Source: Durusdinium trenchii
Taxonomy: Eukaryota; Sar; Dinophyceae; Suessiales; Symbiodiniaceae
DNA length: 64,000 bases
NCBI GenBank assembly: GCA_963970005.1
Contig: CAXAMN010018613.1
Location: 31,611 to 95,610, forward strand
Reading direction: 5' to 3'
The stretch's first letter is position 1. Every line of letters starts with the position of its first letter. The notes beneath the pieces are model-generated. The model was not told where the DNA came from. It worked only from the letters and a program-made list of their open reading frames with translations, and did no database searches. Below, piece by piece: positions 35,355-46,074 of the stretch. Made by a program: the position numbers and the translations under genes.

Positions 35355-36535
35355 TCGCCTCCCTTCTCAGGCAACTATATAAATACATATACCTACGGTT
35401 TTTACAGGTATTGACAGCTAGTGGAAACTTTCAGCATTTTGCATTTGGCATTTGGGCGGACCAGAGGCGTTCTGGAGATCGTGACGTCACCTACGAGAGG
35501 CAGTTGAGTTGAGAGCTCTGAAATTCTCAAAAACGAGTTCTCATAAAGAGGTGTGGGAGCAGTTCAGCATTACAACCACTTGACTTGTTTTAAAACTGCG
35601 TAAACTTGTCGCACTGCGTGTTCCTGCAAGTTAGACCTTGCCATGGCTAATCTCAGCGCACACTACCAGGACCTTACGGCTCTCCTCATCCAACTCAGCT
35701 TATCCTGTACCAGTCACTTTTCCAAGAGCCTGCATTGACTTCTAGACCCACGTCCTATACTTGTTCTAGCACTTGATTTGTTCAATTGCTGCACTTTTGC
35801 CATTTCCGGACACACATTCGTGGGACAGGTTCGTGGATTCCATGAATGATAAGGACGGGTGAACATGATATGTTCAATCCATCGCACAACCAAATGTTTG
35901 AGGCATTGCCTTTCTGAGTTGTGCTTGCGAGCACTTGCGATATAGTGCAATCCTCTTCACTGTCGTCAAGCTGAGCACCTCTGCCAAGCACGCCTATGCA
36001 CAATGATCTGATACAGGGCTGGAAATTAGTTTCAGGTGGTGTCAAATTATACATTTTCTGAGTTTAGGCCACTGAAGTATTTGGTTGAAACTGAGTTGAA
36101 TTCCAAGCTAATGAAGATAGCTAGTAGATACTGTCAGCTTCTTCATGTGTTCAGCGAGCCTCGAAATAGATCTATGCCCACTGCCCAATCAAATCAATAG
36201 TGACTCAGCGAGGGGGTGGTTTGCAATTGCCGCAAGCTGCACAAGCCCACAGCGGATGACATTTGTGCACGGGTGAGGCTAACGATGGGAGACCTATGGT
36301 GTTGAGGGGTTTGCACATACACTTGAGAAAACAGAGAAGCACTGGGCCTCCTTTCCCCCCCCACAGGACCAGCGCGAAAAAATCCAGTACGTGAAGGAGC
36401 AACGAAGTGACTTGGCCCAGGTGTCGTCCAGAAATCACCGAGACTTCGTTTCCAACAACCAACGTGCGAAACAGTTTTTCCAGTTTTTCCTTATTTCTAC
36501 CCACCAACAAAAAACAGGGAAAGCGCTTTAGAAGA

Positions 36536-36725
36536 GCGACGACAACAATGACAGGAAGGACAACAGCCAACGACTGAAGACTACAACAACAGCAGCAGCA
36601 GCAGCACGAGCAGCACGAGCAGCACGAGCACGAACAACGACCACAGCCACAACTAGAACCTGCGCTACAACAACTAAGTATATAAACCACCACAACCACC
36701 ACCTTTACCATAGCGGCAACCACAA
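36536..36725. repeat. ACAACA / AGCAGC low-complexity tract
   Basis: ACAACA-type triplets surround (AGC)n and (AGCACG)n at about 36592-36640. The minus frame across it (36205-36825) owes its Cys/Ser/Val runs to this tract. Confidence 0.8.
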
Positions 36726-38073
36726 CAACACCACCATGGAGATGATGCATAGTCAACACCATGGCAACCACCAGAACCTCCACTCGCTTGATAACAGGTA
36801 CCCTATCAGATCCTATCAGTATCACCGCACAGCCTGCCGCTCTTCAGCTGCTGTGCAAAAGCAACAATGCGACAGCTTTGTGGCACTGAATCCGACAATC
36901 CGATTCAGTAATAGCCTTCTACATGGTGTCAAGACCTACCTTAAGAGATTGGTACAATTGCAAGATATACAATTACAAGTAGAAGTAGAAGTCCAGGTAC
37001 TGTGAACATTTGTGAACCCAATATTGACTGTAGATTGTTCTCGAGGTAAGGTCAGGTTTTCAGCTACAGGCCCCCGACCCAGAAAGTTCATGCTCGTTTC
37101 CACTTCCCCAGCATCCAGAAGCTTGTGAGCAAGACGAAGAACAGCCAGCAGCTACCAGAACAGTTTCGGCAAACCGATATTCAAGTCTTGCCACAGCACA
37201 AACTCGTTTCAAAGACCTTGCACAAAATCACGCTTTGTAATGCATGCTGGACAAACCAAGGTCTAGCTGCAGTGGAAGGACGGAAAGCTGCGCGGAAGCT
37301 CGAGCAATCGATGTGGGAGTGGATTTGATTCATGGCGTCCAGTTCGTCATGCCTTTGCTTCGTCCTTGTTTTGACTTTGTCATGTTGACTCTGGCAATAC
37401 TATGCATCCACGTCCCAGGCCTGGCAAGACAAGGCAGCCGTTGAAGCATTCCAGGATCAGGAGGCAGTGGAGCGGTCTTGTTCATGCAACCATGAATCGG
37501 GTGCAATGCTGCTTTTGTGAATGTTTTTGTTGTGTTTCAACATGTTTCAATGCAAGTGGTTTTGTTTAAGCAGTGTTCTCTTGTATAAATGGCTCCCCCC
37601 ACCTGTTTGCTCTCAATGCCTCGTCCAAACCTCTACTGAGTAGCTCTACTGTACCTCTCAAGTTCCAGAGTCCAATTTTGAGTTTTAGTATATAGTAGTT
37701 TCTTGTTTTTTTGTGTTTTTGACCTCAGTTTACTCCAATCCCTTTTGCCCGCCTTCCACCTACCAACTCTTTCCAGATCCCAATGGACAAAATAATCAAC
37801 AACTCAAAAGGGGTGCCACTAATGCTCAGAGTAAAACATGCTCAGAGAATTTGCCACGGAGAAGTCGAATCTTAATTGAGAGTCAGATCGGAAGAAGACT
37901 GAACATGAATGGAGACTTGATTGCTTGGGATATTGCTCTAGTACTGTCCGACCTTCTTGACCAGCACTTTTTGGGTGGGCAAGCAGCATCTCCTCTCATA
38001 GATGCCTTTTTGTACCACTCCAGTCAATTCCTTCACGAACTCGAAGAAAGAGTGCTTCCATAGCCACTCTACA

Positions 38074-38119
38074 GCGTCCTTGCTCCTAGTAGCGATGCCC
38101 TTTGCTCCTAGTAGCGTCC
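38074..38119. repeat. GCTACTAGGAGCAAAGG repeat, minus orientation
   Basis: CCTTGCTCCTAGTAGCGAT and CCCTTTGCTCCTAGTAGCGT are the reverse complement of the 23.26-kb module, two units in 46 bases. Confidence 0.8.
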
Positions 38120-40866
38120 ACATGTCATAGCTTCAAAAAAAGTTCATGTGGCCAAGGACCGCATTTTTGCGACACTGGCAATGGAGTGTTTCTAACCTCC
38201 CTAGTCCGTAATTTGAAGCACTGGGATATCATCCAATGCACTTAAACTCGAACTTAAACTATATATTCATTATATAGCTGTAATGAAGGTGAATTTGATA
38301 TCAAGCCACCTTGTGGATGTGTTCCTTGAATTTAACTCTTGCCCAAGCTCAGCCAGCAAAAACTCACCAAATAAAAATCGAATTCCTCCCCGAAAGAGAG
38401 CGAACTTATATCACACTTAAGCGAATTTGGCCTTCATCCTGCTTCATCCTCCACAAGAAGGCACCGAAGGTACCTGAAAGACAAGGAAAACACTACCTCT
38501 TCGCACTTGAAATGAAGCTTGACCTCGGCCCGAAAGTCTAAATCTCGTGTGGTGGCACCTGGATCACACAGTCAAGGTTTCCTTCCATGTCCTATTGGCT
38601 GCGCATATAGTTTCAACATACGAGCCAATACCTATTTCCAGAGAACACGCCACTTGGATACAGTTTGCACAGCATGCAGAGCCTATATATATATATGTAC
38701 ACCAATACTATAACAGCTTCAAGGTGTCGTGGTTTGGGAACACGCATATGTTAGGTGTTCCAAATTCCGAAAGTGCCAATCATATTCACAGACATGTTAT
38801 GTGGTTCCTATGCGTTTTCTGACTCCTGCGCCGCGAGTATAGTCAATCATGAATCATGGAGTTTGTTCACGAGGATTTCAGATTTGAGAGTCACCAAACT
38901 CTTTCAATGCTTTTCCGGTCAGCGGCTGCCTGAGGTGCCAGCCAGCCGTCGCTTACCCTTGCACCATGAAGGACAGCATGGTGCTCCAGAGCCTGGTGCT
39001 TCTTTAGCCCAGCTCCTAGCTCTGCCAAGCTCTGATTTCGCTGAGCTGAGTCGGGATATTCCTTTACAAATGTCATTCTAATTGCCTAAAGTGGGCCTAA
39101 AGTTTAGCTTGGGCAGGTCATACGTTTGGAATCCTGCAACGTTTTTTTGTATACAGGCACATTTAGCCATGTGCACATTGCCAAATATATAAATGCATAC
39201 CCAGACAGATGCATCATGACTGACACCCGGCAATGCGCTGCTGAGATGGCAAGGGTTTTGCACGTGTTCTTTGTTGTTTTGTTATAACACATTATGTGCA
39301 ACATCGGCCGAGCAGGTTTCTTAGGAGGGTCCAAAAACTGAATTTCAGGCGGGTATACCTGGTGGTGGCAGCAAGGAGGAAGACACCTCAGGGCAGCAAA
39401 CTTGGAGACATGTGCCGCAGTACTTGAAATGACAAAAAATCAACAGACCGACAACGGAACAAGAAAAAATACTTGAACATGTCATATATATGAGTATATG
39501 TATATATATATATTATTCTTTTGTTATAGATTTTATGAAATGTGGATTTCGCTGCTTTTTGCTGGTGCAGCCATAAGTGCATAGATGGGTGTTGGTGCTC
39601 TCCAGCTGCACCCAGGGAAGATGAACTCCGAGCTGCAGTCATGGCATCGCTGGAAGCTGCGAAAAAATAGCCAGGAGGGTGCCAGCTTTGGCAACAATGT
39701 TTGAAAAGAAAAGATAAGAAACCTGATGAAGGAGACTGATGAGTAGTTGACTAGTCCGTCACTAGTGGGAGTGACTTGGAGCTGGAGCCAAAGCATCCGG
39801 TTCTATGGGCACAAAATCACTGCCAGGAAGTGATTCTTCCAGCAGGTTGGGAGATGCAAACAACGTTTGGGGAGCCCGGATTACAAAGTTGCATCACTCG
39901 AAGAAGAGCATGGTTCCATGGCAGGTTGCAGCAGTTCCATCGTCCATGGTACTTAACTTGCAAATTGTGGATAGATCTTATTTTCATGATGGACGCGAGT
40001 TGGAATACTGTTGTAGATGCATGTCTTTGTCTTGCTTTTTTTTGTTTGTGCGCTGTATGGCGAACTTCCGCCTTGGGGTTGCAGACACTTCGGACGGTGC
40101 AGAAAGCTGCTTCATTCGCAAAAACTATTTGAACTCGACATAATCACATCATATCACCCTCTCTCAGCCTGTATCAATCACCTGAGTCACTTCAACAACA
40201 TGTGTATCGATCCTTGCACTGCCCTCACATCACCACGACTTGTATCGCCACTGATATCCAGTACCTATGATCAGCACTCAGATTACAAACACCCAACAAA
40301 CAACACAAATTATCACGGCGTACCAGCAAACACAAAATTAAGATGAAGTATATAAATAACCAGCAGCTGACCAGCAGCTATATCACAATGCATCAACAAT
40401 CACATCAGAAATGCTAGCATAATCGATACTCAGATTAATCGATACTCAGATCACCACTACACTGTCCTACATTCACAACTCCCAACACCAACTTTTTGTC
40501 TCGTTTCCGGTCTTGTCCACTTGCTCTTGAGCTTCCTAGGAGACATCCTGCCATTTGGAATCGTGATTTTTAAAGCGTTGTGTGGAGCATGTAGTCAAAG
40601 GTGCTTATGCGTCTTGCATGCGCATATTTTGTCAGCCGACTTCTGTACTTTTCCATTCACGACAAGATCAAATCAGCCTTTTACTTTTGCCAATTGAGTC
40701 ATGCAGTACTGTAAGCCAAGGAACAACATTGACATGCAGGAATATCCCACGGGGAACTAAGCAAGCAACTTGAAAGGAATCGCACTTTAAAGCAGACTGG
40801 AGCACCGACATTCTGAAGGCCTGAAGGGCATGAATTCTATGTCAACCTTCGCGCGAACTTGACCCA

Positions 40867-41284
40867 ATGGCAGGCGGCAAGACTCGTTTCCTTCTCACCT
40901 TCACTCAAGTTTGTTAGCATGCTAAATCAAAGCGGTTCAGGGGCATTTTTCCAGCTTTTGTTGGCCCTGGTCAGAATTCAGGTGCCAAAGTTGCCACCGC
41001 ATTGGGAAGAACGCTTTTCAAGGAAAGGAGAGGCTGGGCCGGTTTGGGATCAGAAACACATCCGAAACTACGATATGCAATGGCACCGCTCTTGGAGAGC
41101 CACGAGCATGATAGAGCCGGTTTGTCGACGAACACCAGGAAACTGTCAAAGATGGAAGCTGCAAAAAGGCAGAACTTGGAAATTGTGAGTACTCAACCTG
41201 GTTCGCTTTTTGCAGAGATGGCTCCGGGGTACAACAGTCATCAACAGGTTCTGTCAGACAAGGAGACCAGAGGCTATCTAGAAT
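40867..41284 (+). CDS. Candidate small gene just upstream of VKOR, unrecognised
   Basis: An ATG at 40867 gives MAGGKT before a GT at 40886. Splicing to the acceptor AATTCAG|G at 40982 restores an Arg codon and opens 67 further codons (AKVATALGRTLFKERRGWAG, then HEHDRAGLSTNTRKLSKMEA) up to GAAATT|GTGAGT at 41185. The phases agree and the peptide is basic and hydrophilic. The last exon is uncertain: intron read-through ends at a TAA/TGA-free frame stopping near 41286, a 31-base intron would give a stop at 41281-41283, and the acceptor at 41453 would add two codons. The same orientation and ~250-bp spacing to VKOR fit the unidirectional gene runs of dinoflagellates. No family recognised. Confidence 0.35.
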
Positions 41285-41443
41285 GATGAGTACGCTGCAG
41301 AGAACTTTGCAAGAAATCATATGTATATATGTGTATCTGTTATGTGTGCAATTATATATATAGCTTATATGTATATACATACATATGATTTACTGTCGTA
41401 TACAATAGAAACACATATCTAGTTCATTAGCTCACATCCATCT

Positions 41444-41454
41444 CATTTTGCAGG
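41444..41454 (+). promoter_or_regulatory. Likely 3' splice or spliced-leader acceptor before VKOR
   Basis: CTCATTTTGCAG|G is a pyrimidine-rich AG|G acceptor 78 bases before the VKOR ATG. In dinoflagellates such sites receive the trans-spliced leader; a normal upstream intron is the alternative. Confidence 0.4.
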
Positions 41455-41531
41455 AAACGTAATTGAACTCAAGCGCAGGTCTTGAACCTCCAAAGAGAGA
41501 TCAAGACTTGGATTCACGTGCACTCCACACG

Positions 41532-42750
41532 ATGGCAATCAAGAGGTCAATGAAGGTCAAATGGGTGGCGACCGTCGGCATTTGTGTTGCAGTTTACGCC
41601 ATGTACGTTGAATACAAGCTGCAAGATCCTTTTTATCAACCTGCCTGCAGCGCTTCGTGGACCGGAGGTGACTGTGCCACAGTCTTCAAGAGTGCGTACG
41701 GTCATATCCTAAGCCATTGGGGAATTGTTTCGAAAGGATCTGCTCTAGATCTTTCCCTCCCAGTCTTGGGGCTGGTGCTTTACACCAGCTATTGGTGGGC
41801 AATCTCAATTCCCCCTTTTCCATTTCGAGAGGAGCTGTTCCTTGGCGCAGCAACAGGAGGTGCATGTTTTTCTGTCTACTTGCTGTACGTCATAAAAGTC
41901 ATCCTGCAGGACAGAAAGGGTTAAACGGAAACCTGTCAACCAATGTTAAATATGCTTTGTGGATGGTCATGATAAAGCCATTTTTGGTGCCTGGGTTCTG
42001 TAGCGACCATGTGACCCTCTACTCGAACGATGTGGGAGGTGAGGCTGGGGAGCGAGAATCGGTGCAGGGACCGGGTAATGATACTATACGATACTATACG
42101 CAGTCTGCATAATCATCCCAACGGACTAGGTCTTGAAGGCACAGTAGCCTTGTCAGAGCTGGGGCACGGGCTGTTCACACCATGCACACAGACGGCACAG
42201 ACTATAGGAACAAACTCTGCATTCTGTCAGCGTTTGGGACCTGTCGTCAGTGGAAGGCGCTTTTACATTGTGGGGCAGGGCAGGCCTTGCTTGGCCTTGG
42301 CAGCACTTCGCAACATTCGTTAAGTACAGAGCACAGTCCACCAGGGTCAAAAACTACATTGCCAAGACCAACTTGGCACCTGATGTAGCTGCCCTAAAAT
42401 GGCCACTGTTGTGTCTCAGTAGCAGAAAAAAAACTTGAGTGCACAAGTCATATATGAACTGTGTCGGGCATGGATCACAGGAAACAGTACCACATTTGCC
42501 GAGATGTTCAGTTGCATGACCCAGGAAGAAACCGAACAACATCGAACAACTATATTGCCTGTCTGCCGTCAGGCAACAGGATCAACTTGTTTGGGGACAG
42601 GGATCGTATAAGGTGCATGTCAACAGATTGTCATCATTTGCACAGGAGTTCTGCATTGTATGTTTCAGTTTCCACTGTTGCAACTTTGCCATGCTGGTGC
42701 TCGCAATTCTGGAATACCGGGCGCCGGAGATCAAGCGGATTACTGACTAG
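41532..42750 (+). CDS. Vitamin K epoxide reductase family protein (VKORC1-like), two exons
   Basis: Exon 1 is 41532-41909 (126 codons) and exon 2 is 42646-42750 (34 codons plus TAG). The 160-residue product is close to the ~163 of animal VKORC1. VKOR enzymes are four-helix ER membrane proteins that reduce vitamin K epoxide or quinone and pass electrons to disulfide-forming partners. Visible features are TM1 at about 9-26, then the loop with C39 and C48 and the conserved VFKSAYG (S54 matches human S57), then three helices at about 71-93, 100-126 and 128-150. The active-site motif FCIVC (C129, C132) opens exon 2, exactly where the animal proteins have it. Exon 1 alone would stop at 41922, before the CxxC, so the intron is required. 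It starts with GA, not GT. The upstream in-frame ATG at 41463 would add 23 residues; I prefer 41532 because it gives the usual short N-terminus. The family call is firm; the substrate quinone is not known. Confidence 0.87.
41910..42645 (+). other. GA-AG intron of the VKOR gene
   Basis: The 736-base intron runs from CTGCAG|GACAG to TTTGCACAG|GAG. Removing it joins codon 126 to the FCIVC exon in phase 0. The GA donor and the G after the acceptor AG are known dinoflagellate variants. No GT or GC donor nearby restores both frame and homology. Confidence 0.75.
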
Positions 42751-44615
42751 CTGGCTCTCATTGATTTTTTGGACACCAAGACAGAAGATTGAGGCAGAGA
42801 AAAGGCTGCACCAAATAGCAGGACGTTCAAGAGACTTCATCGAGTTTCACATGGAGATCGGGGCACATTGCCATTGTTGTGCTTGACTTTGAAGCATTGC
42901 TGCCGCCAACAAAAAGAGAATTTGTCATCTACTGTAATTTGCCACCAAAGTCCTCAGTGAATGCATTCTTCTAGAATGTTGTTGTTCCAGTAACTAGTTG
43001 TCTCGATTCTATTGTAACTGATTGAGACCTCAACTGATTCAACGAAGCCACGTTGTAGCACGTGGCAAAAAAAATGAGTGCACAACACAACCCAATCTGT
43101 TGACCAGCTTGTGGTGAAACCTAGGTCTGAGGTATTTGGATACTGGGCACACTGTACACATTGCAGGTTCTTGAAATATTAAACATACTCAAGACTTGAC
43201 GCACGGCATTTTGGTGAGTTGCAGAGTTGCATGGTTAAGTTTTGGTCATGTTTCAACTAGTACAGTAAACCCTCGGACCCCGACCTTGACCTTTTTGCTT
43301 ATTGTAGGCTTTGTGGGTGCGTGTTCATAAACAAACCTACACTATCCTGACAAGAGTTGTGCTTGTTGAAGACCCTTGAAATTCTTACATTGATCAACTC
43401 TTGGTATATGGCACGTCGAATTTGCACCCACAGCCTTGTAATGTTATAACATCGAAACAGAGTTTACGGTACAGGACCCGGGAAGTCAAACAACACGGAC
43501 GCCAGAAGAAGATGAGACTTAACTTGTCTTCACAGGATTCACAGGACTGTAATTCCTGCAGAGTTGACCCCTGTTTGGCTTTGACAGATCTTCAGATCTT
43601 CACCAGATCATGTGTTGGATTCAATTCGGTGTGTTCACTCGATGCGTGCGTGGCTCCAGGTCTATTACCTGAGCCTTTTTGACGGGCGAACACAGTGGGA
43701 GTGGTGTCGACTTCAGAGGTAGTTTTTGCTTTCGGCCAATGAGAAAATGAACAAAACATCATTGCTTTTCATTGTCTTCTGGTGCAAAGATTTGAAGCAG
43801 GCTAGGTCAGGTTTGCTCAGGCCTCAGGAGAATGCTGCAGCCTTCGAGCGGCGCTTGGAGGACCCATGCCGAAGATATTGTGGATGATATTCAGAATTGG
43901 CATTTGAGGTTTGACAAACTTCGCAGTGTAGACATGCGGCATGCGCCTGTCGACACGGCATTTGTCCACAAGACAATCTCCAGGAGGCTCCAGCACCTCC
44001 AAGGACTTTGGCTTTGCCAGGCTCCCCTGCAAGGACGTTGGCTTTGCCAGGTTCCACGCAGGTGCGCAAGAGTCTGATCATGCAAGCCTGCGCGGCCAGC
44101 GTTACTTAGTTTCTTGCTTTGGCAAACCGGGGGAGGCCTACATAAGGCCAACACAGCGATCGTTCACCAGCCGAGCCAGTAGGGCATCGGACCGATAACG
44201 TAAGCTGTCCGCCTCGGTTGAGTATGATGCTGGGCATCTATAACGTTAAGGCCATTAAGGTATTGCCCTAGCTTTCGTTTACCTCTCGCTGGCACTGTAC
44301 AAGTACAGCAGCTTGTAGAAGGTTTCAAGATGTTTCAAGTATGCATGAGGGTATCAATGTACTTGGCGCCAGGAATTTCAGCAGGAGGAGCCAGATGATG
44401 CCTCAAGTCAAGCTTCTGATGAGTCCAGCTTGGGTATTGCACTTGATGAGGCCTGAAAGCATTCGCTGTTTGATACCCTGAGATATCCATATTGACTGCG
44501 CTCAAAAAGCCCTACTCAAAAAATATAGATAAACGTAAACTTTTAAGGCTGTAGATGTGTTTTTAAGTTTTCGTTTAGAAGCGGGCCCCCAGCAGAATAT
44601 GGTGATACAGCAAGG
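42751..44615. other. No gene recognised
   Basis: Only frames below about 95 codons. A small GGACTTTGGCTTTGCCAGG / GGACGTTGGCTTTGCCAGG duplication is seen at 44000-44055. Confidence 0.3.
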
Positions 44616-44619
44616 CAGC

Positions 44620-44880
44620 GCTAGATTGGCGCTAGGTTGGCGCTAGGTTTCTTCATAACAGGATAGTAAGCAGGAAAAAGAAGAAACAAGCAGAGAGCAG
44701 GAAACAGAAGAAGCAAGACAAGAAAAAGAAAAGCCAAGAAGAAGAAGAAGAAGAATGCACAACAAGAAGAAGACAAGCAAGCAGGAAAAATAAGAATCTG
44801 ACAGGATAAAGAAATCGACGGAGATTTTTGCGCTAGGCTGGCGCTAGATCCGCGCTAGCACCGCGCTAGACGACGGTCCA
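44620..44880. repeat. GCGCTAG motif cluster around a purine tract
   Basis: GCGCTAGATTG, GCGCTAGGTTG and GCGCTAGGTTT occur at 44625-44650, and GCGCTAGGCTG, GCGCTAGATCC, GCGCTAGCACC and GCGCTAGACGA at 44828-44873. A further GCGCTAGACA lies at 45040. Between the clusters is a GAA/AAG-rich tract (about 44655-44810). Confidence 0.75.
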
Positions 44881-45260
44881 TTTCTTGACAATTTGCCCAT
44901 CCAACATCCAAATCTTTTGAGTCAGCTCTTACGTCCTTTCTTACTATGTCGTTCTGAAGATGTCTGAGAACAAAAAGTGGAAACAACTGCAGGAGTCCAG
45001 CAGCAGCAGCAGCAACAGCTCCAACATCTCAGCAGTCCGCGCTAGACACCTCTCACAGTTTTTGCAGTTCACACGCCTTCATGTCTAACATCCCTGTGGT
45101 TTGAGTGTGGTTGAAGTTTAAAGGAGATTTAGAAGCGGGCCCCCCATGGAATTGCGACGAGTGCACCATTTTGGGAAAAGACATTTTGGAAACCAACCAA
45201 TATGATTTAAAAGAGCATATGGTTTTAAAGATGAAGACAAGCAGCAGAATGCGTTTTGTG

Positions 45261-45286
45261 TATGTATATATATATATATATACTTA
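45261..45286. repeat. (AT)n microsatellite
   Basis: GTATGTATATATATATATAT-type run; one of many (AT)n tracts in the window (also near 39484, 41350, 57810, 59203 and 63597). Confidence 0.85.
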
Positions 45287-45419
45287 TACGTGTTTGGGGA
45301 TTGTGTGTAGGCTGTATAGGGGGGCTGGGAACGGTACTAGTAGAGCAGTAGAGTATGTAGAGCGGCATACTGTTCATGAATCCGCACAGCCCTTTGCGCG
45401 TTCTTTTTCAAGCTTGACA

Positions 45420-45485
45420 GAAAAGGGCCGTGTCGTGCCCAAGCGCATGATCGAAACATGTCATGACAACATGCTCACACACACA
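45420..45485. repeat. Repeat X, left copy
   Basis: GTGTCGTGCCCAAGCGCATG, then AAACATGTCATGACAAC(A)TGCTCACACAC. A second copy is at 50024-50092. Here it runs straight into repeat Y. Confidence 0.75.
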
Positions 45486-45850
45486 CACTTAGATCAATGC
45501 TCGCAAGAGCTGTATCAGTTGATGAAGTCCCGGATTACTGCAAGTAGACCTTTACACTCAATTAGACCTTAACTTGAGAATCAACGGCAGGAAGTGCTGG
45601 GTCGGTTCAACAGAATGTTTCAACACATCGCATTAGCTCTTTAGAATGGGTTCGAAAATTCTTGCAGGTACGTTCCTAAGGCGTCCCTCAGGAGTGTCAC
45701 AGTCTCAAACCACCGTCTTCGTTGGGCAGTTGATGGTAAGAGACTCACTGCCCCCCCTGCGCTGCACATGCAAGTGCTAAACATTGAATCGAATTACAAA
45801 CGGTAGGTTCCTTGGTGTGGTCAAGTTCCTTAGAGACAGGCTTTGACACA
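45486..45850. repeat. Repeat Y, left copy (direct repeat)
   Basis: About 365 bases match 48403-48758 in the same orientation with scattered differences, for example AACGGCAGGAAGTGCTGGGT, TCTCAAACCACCGTCTTCGT and GGTAGGTTCCTTGGTGTGGT. The pair flanks the reverse transcriptase remnant. Confidence 0.85.
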
Positions 45851-46074
45851 CACAAAAAGCCATCATTTGGCGCGCTCTCATGATTGGGGTGGAGGAGGGA
45901 AGTTGGTCATGCAGTAATATTCAATTGACACTCTGGCTGCGTTCACAAAAGGTCAAGCAGGGCGACGGATCGTTTTGCACGGATCACTCGCAAGCACTGT
46001 GCTAGGTCATGCCCTTTTTAGGCGTATAAGTGGGCTAGTTGAGCAGCGCTCGCTCAGCTGCCGAGGCCGGGTAG

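Larger units (their letters stand above)
35355..40860. other. Gene-poor stretch with low-complexity patches
   Basis: Weak open frames are 37713-38063 plus (116 codons, containing DLIAWDIALVLSDLLDQHF), 38755-39081 plus and 39805-40143 plus. None has a recognised motif or clear splice structure. Confidence 0.3.

Noticed and set aside
36205-36825. 206-codon minus frame with a Cys-rich core and hydrophobic stretches
   Set aside because: The Cys, Ser and Val runs are the reverse complement of AGC and ACA repeats; no fold or family is visible.
40996-41035. LPPHWEERFSRKGE, resembling the start of a WW domain
   Set aside because: The second Trp and the aromatic core are missing, and the alternative frame is phase-consistent with splice sites on both sides.
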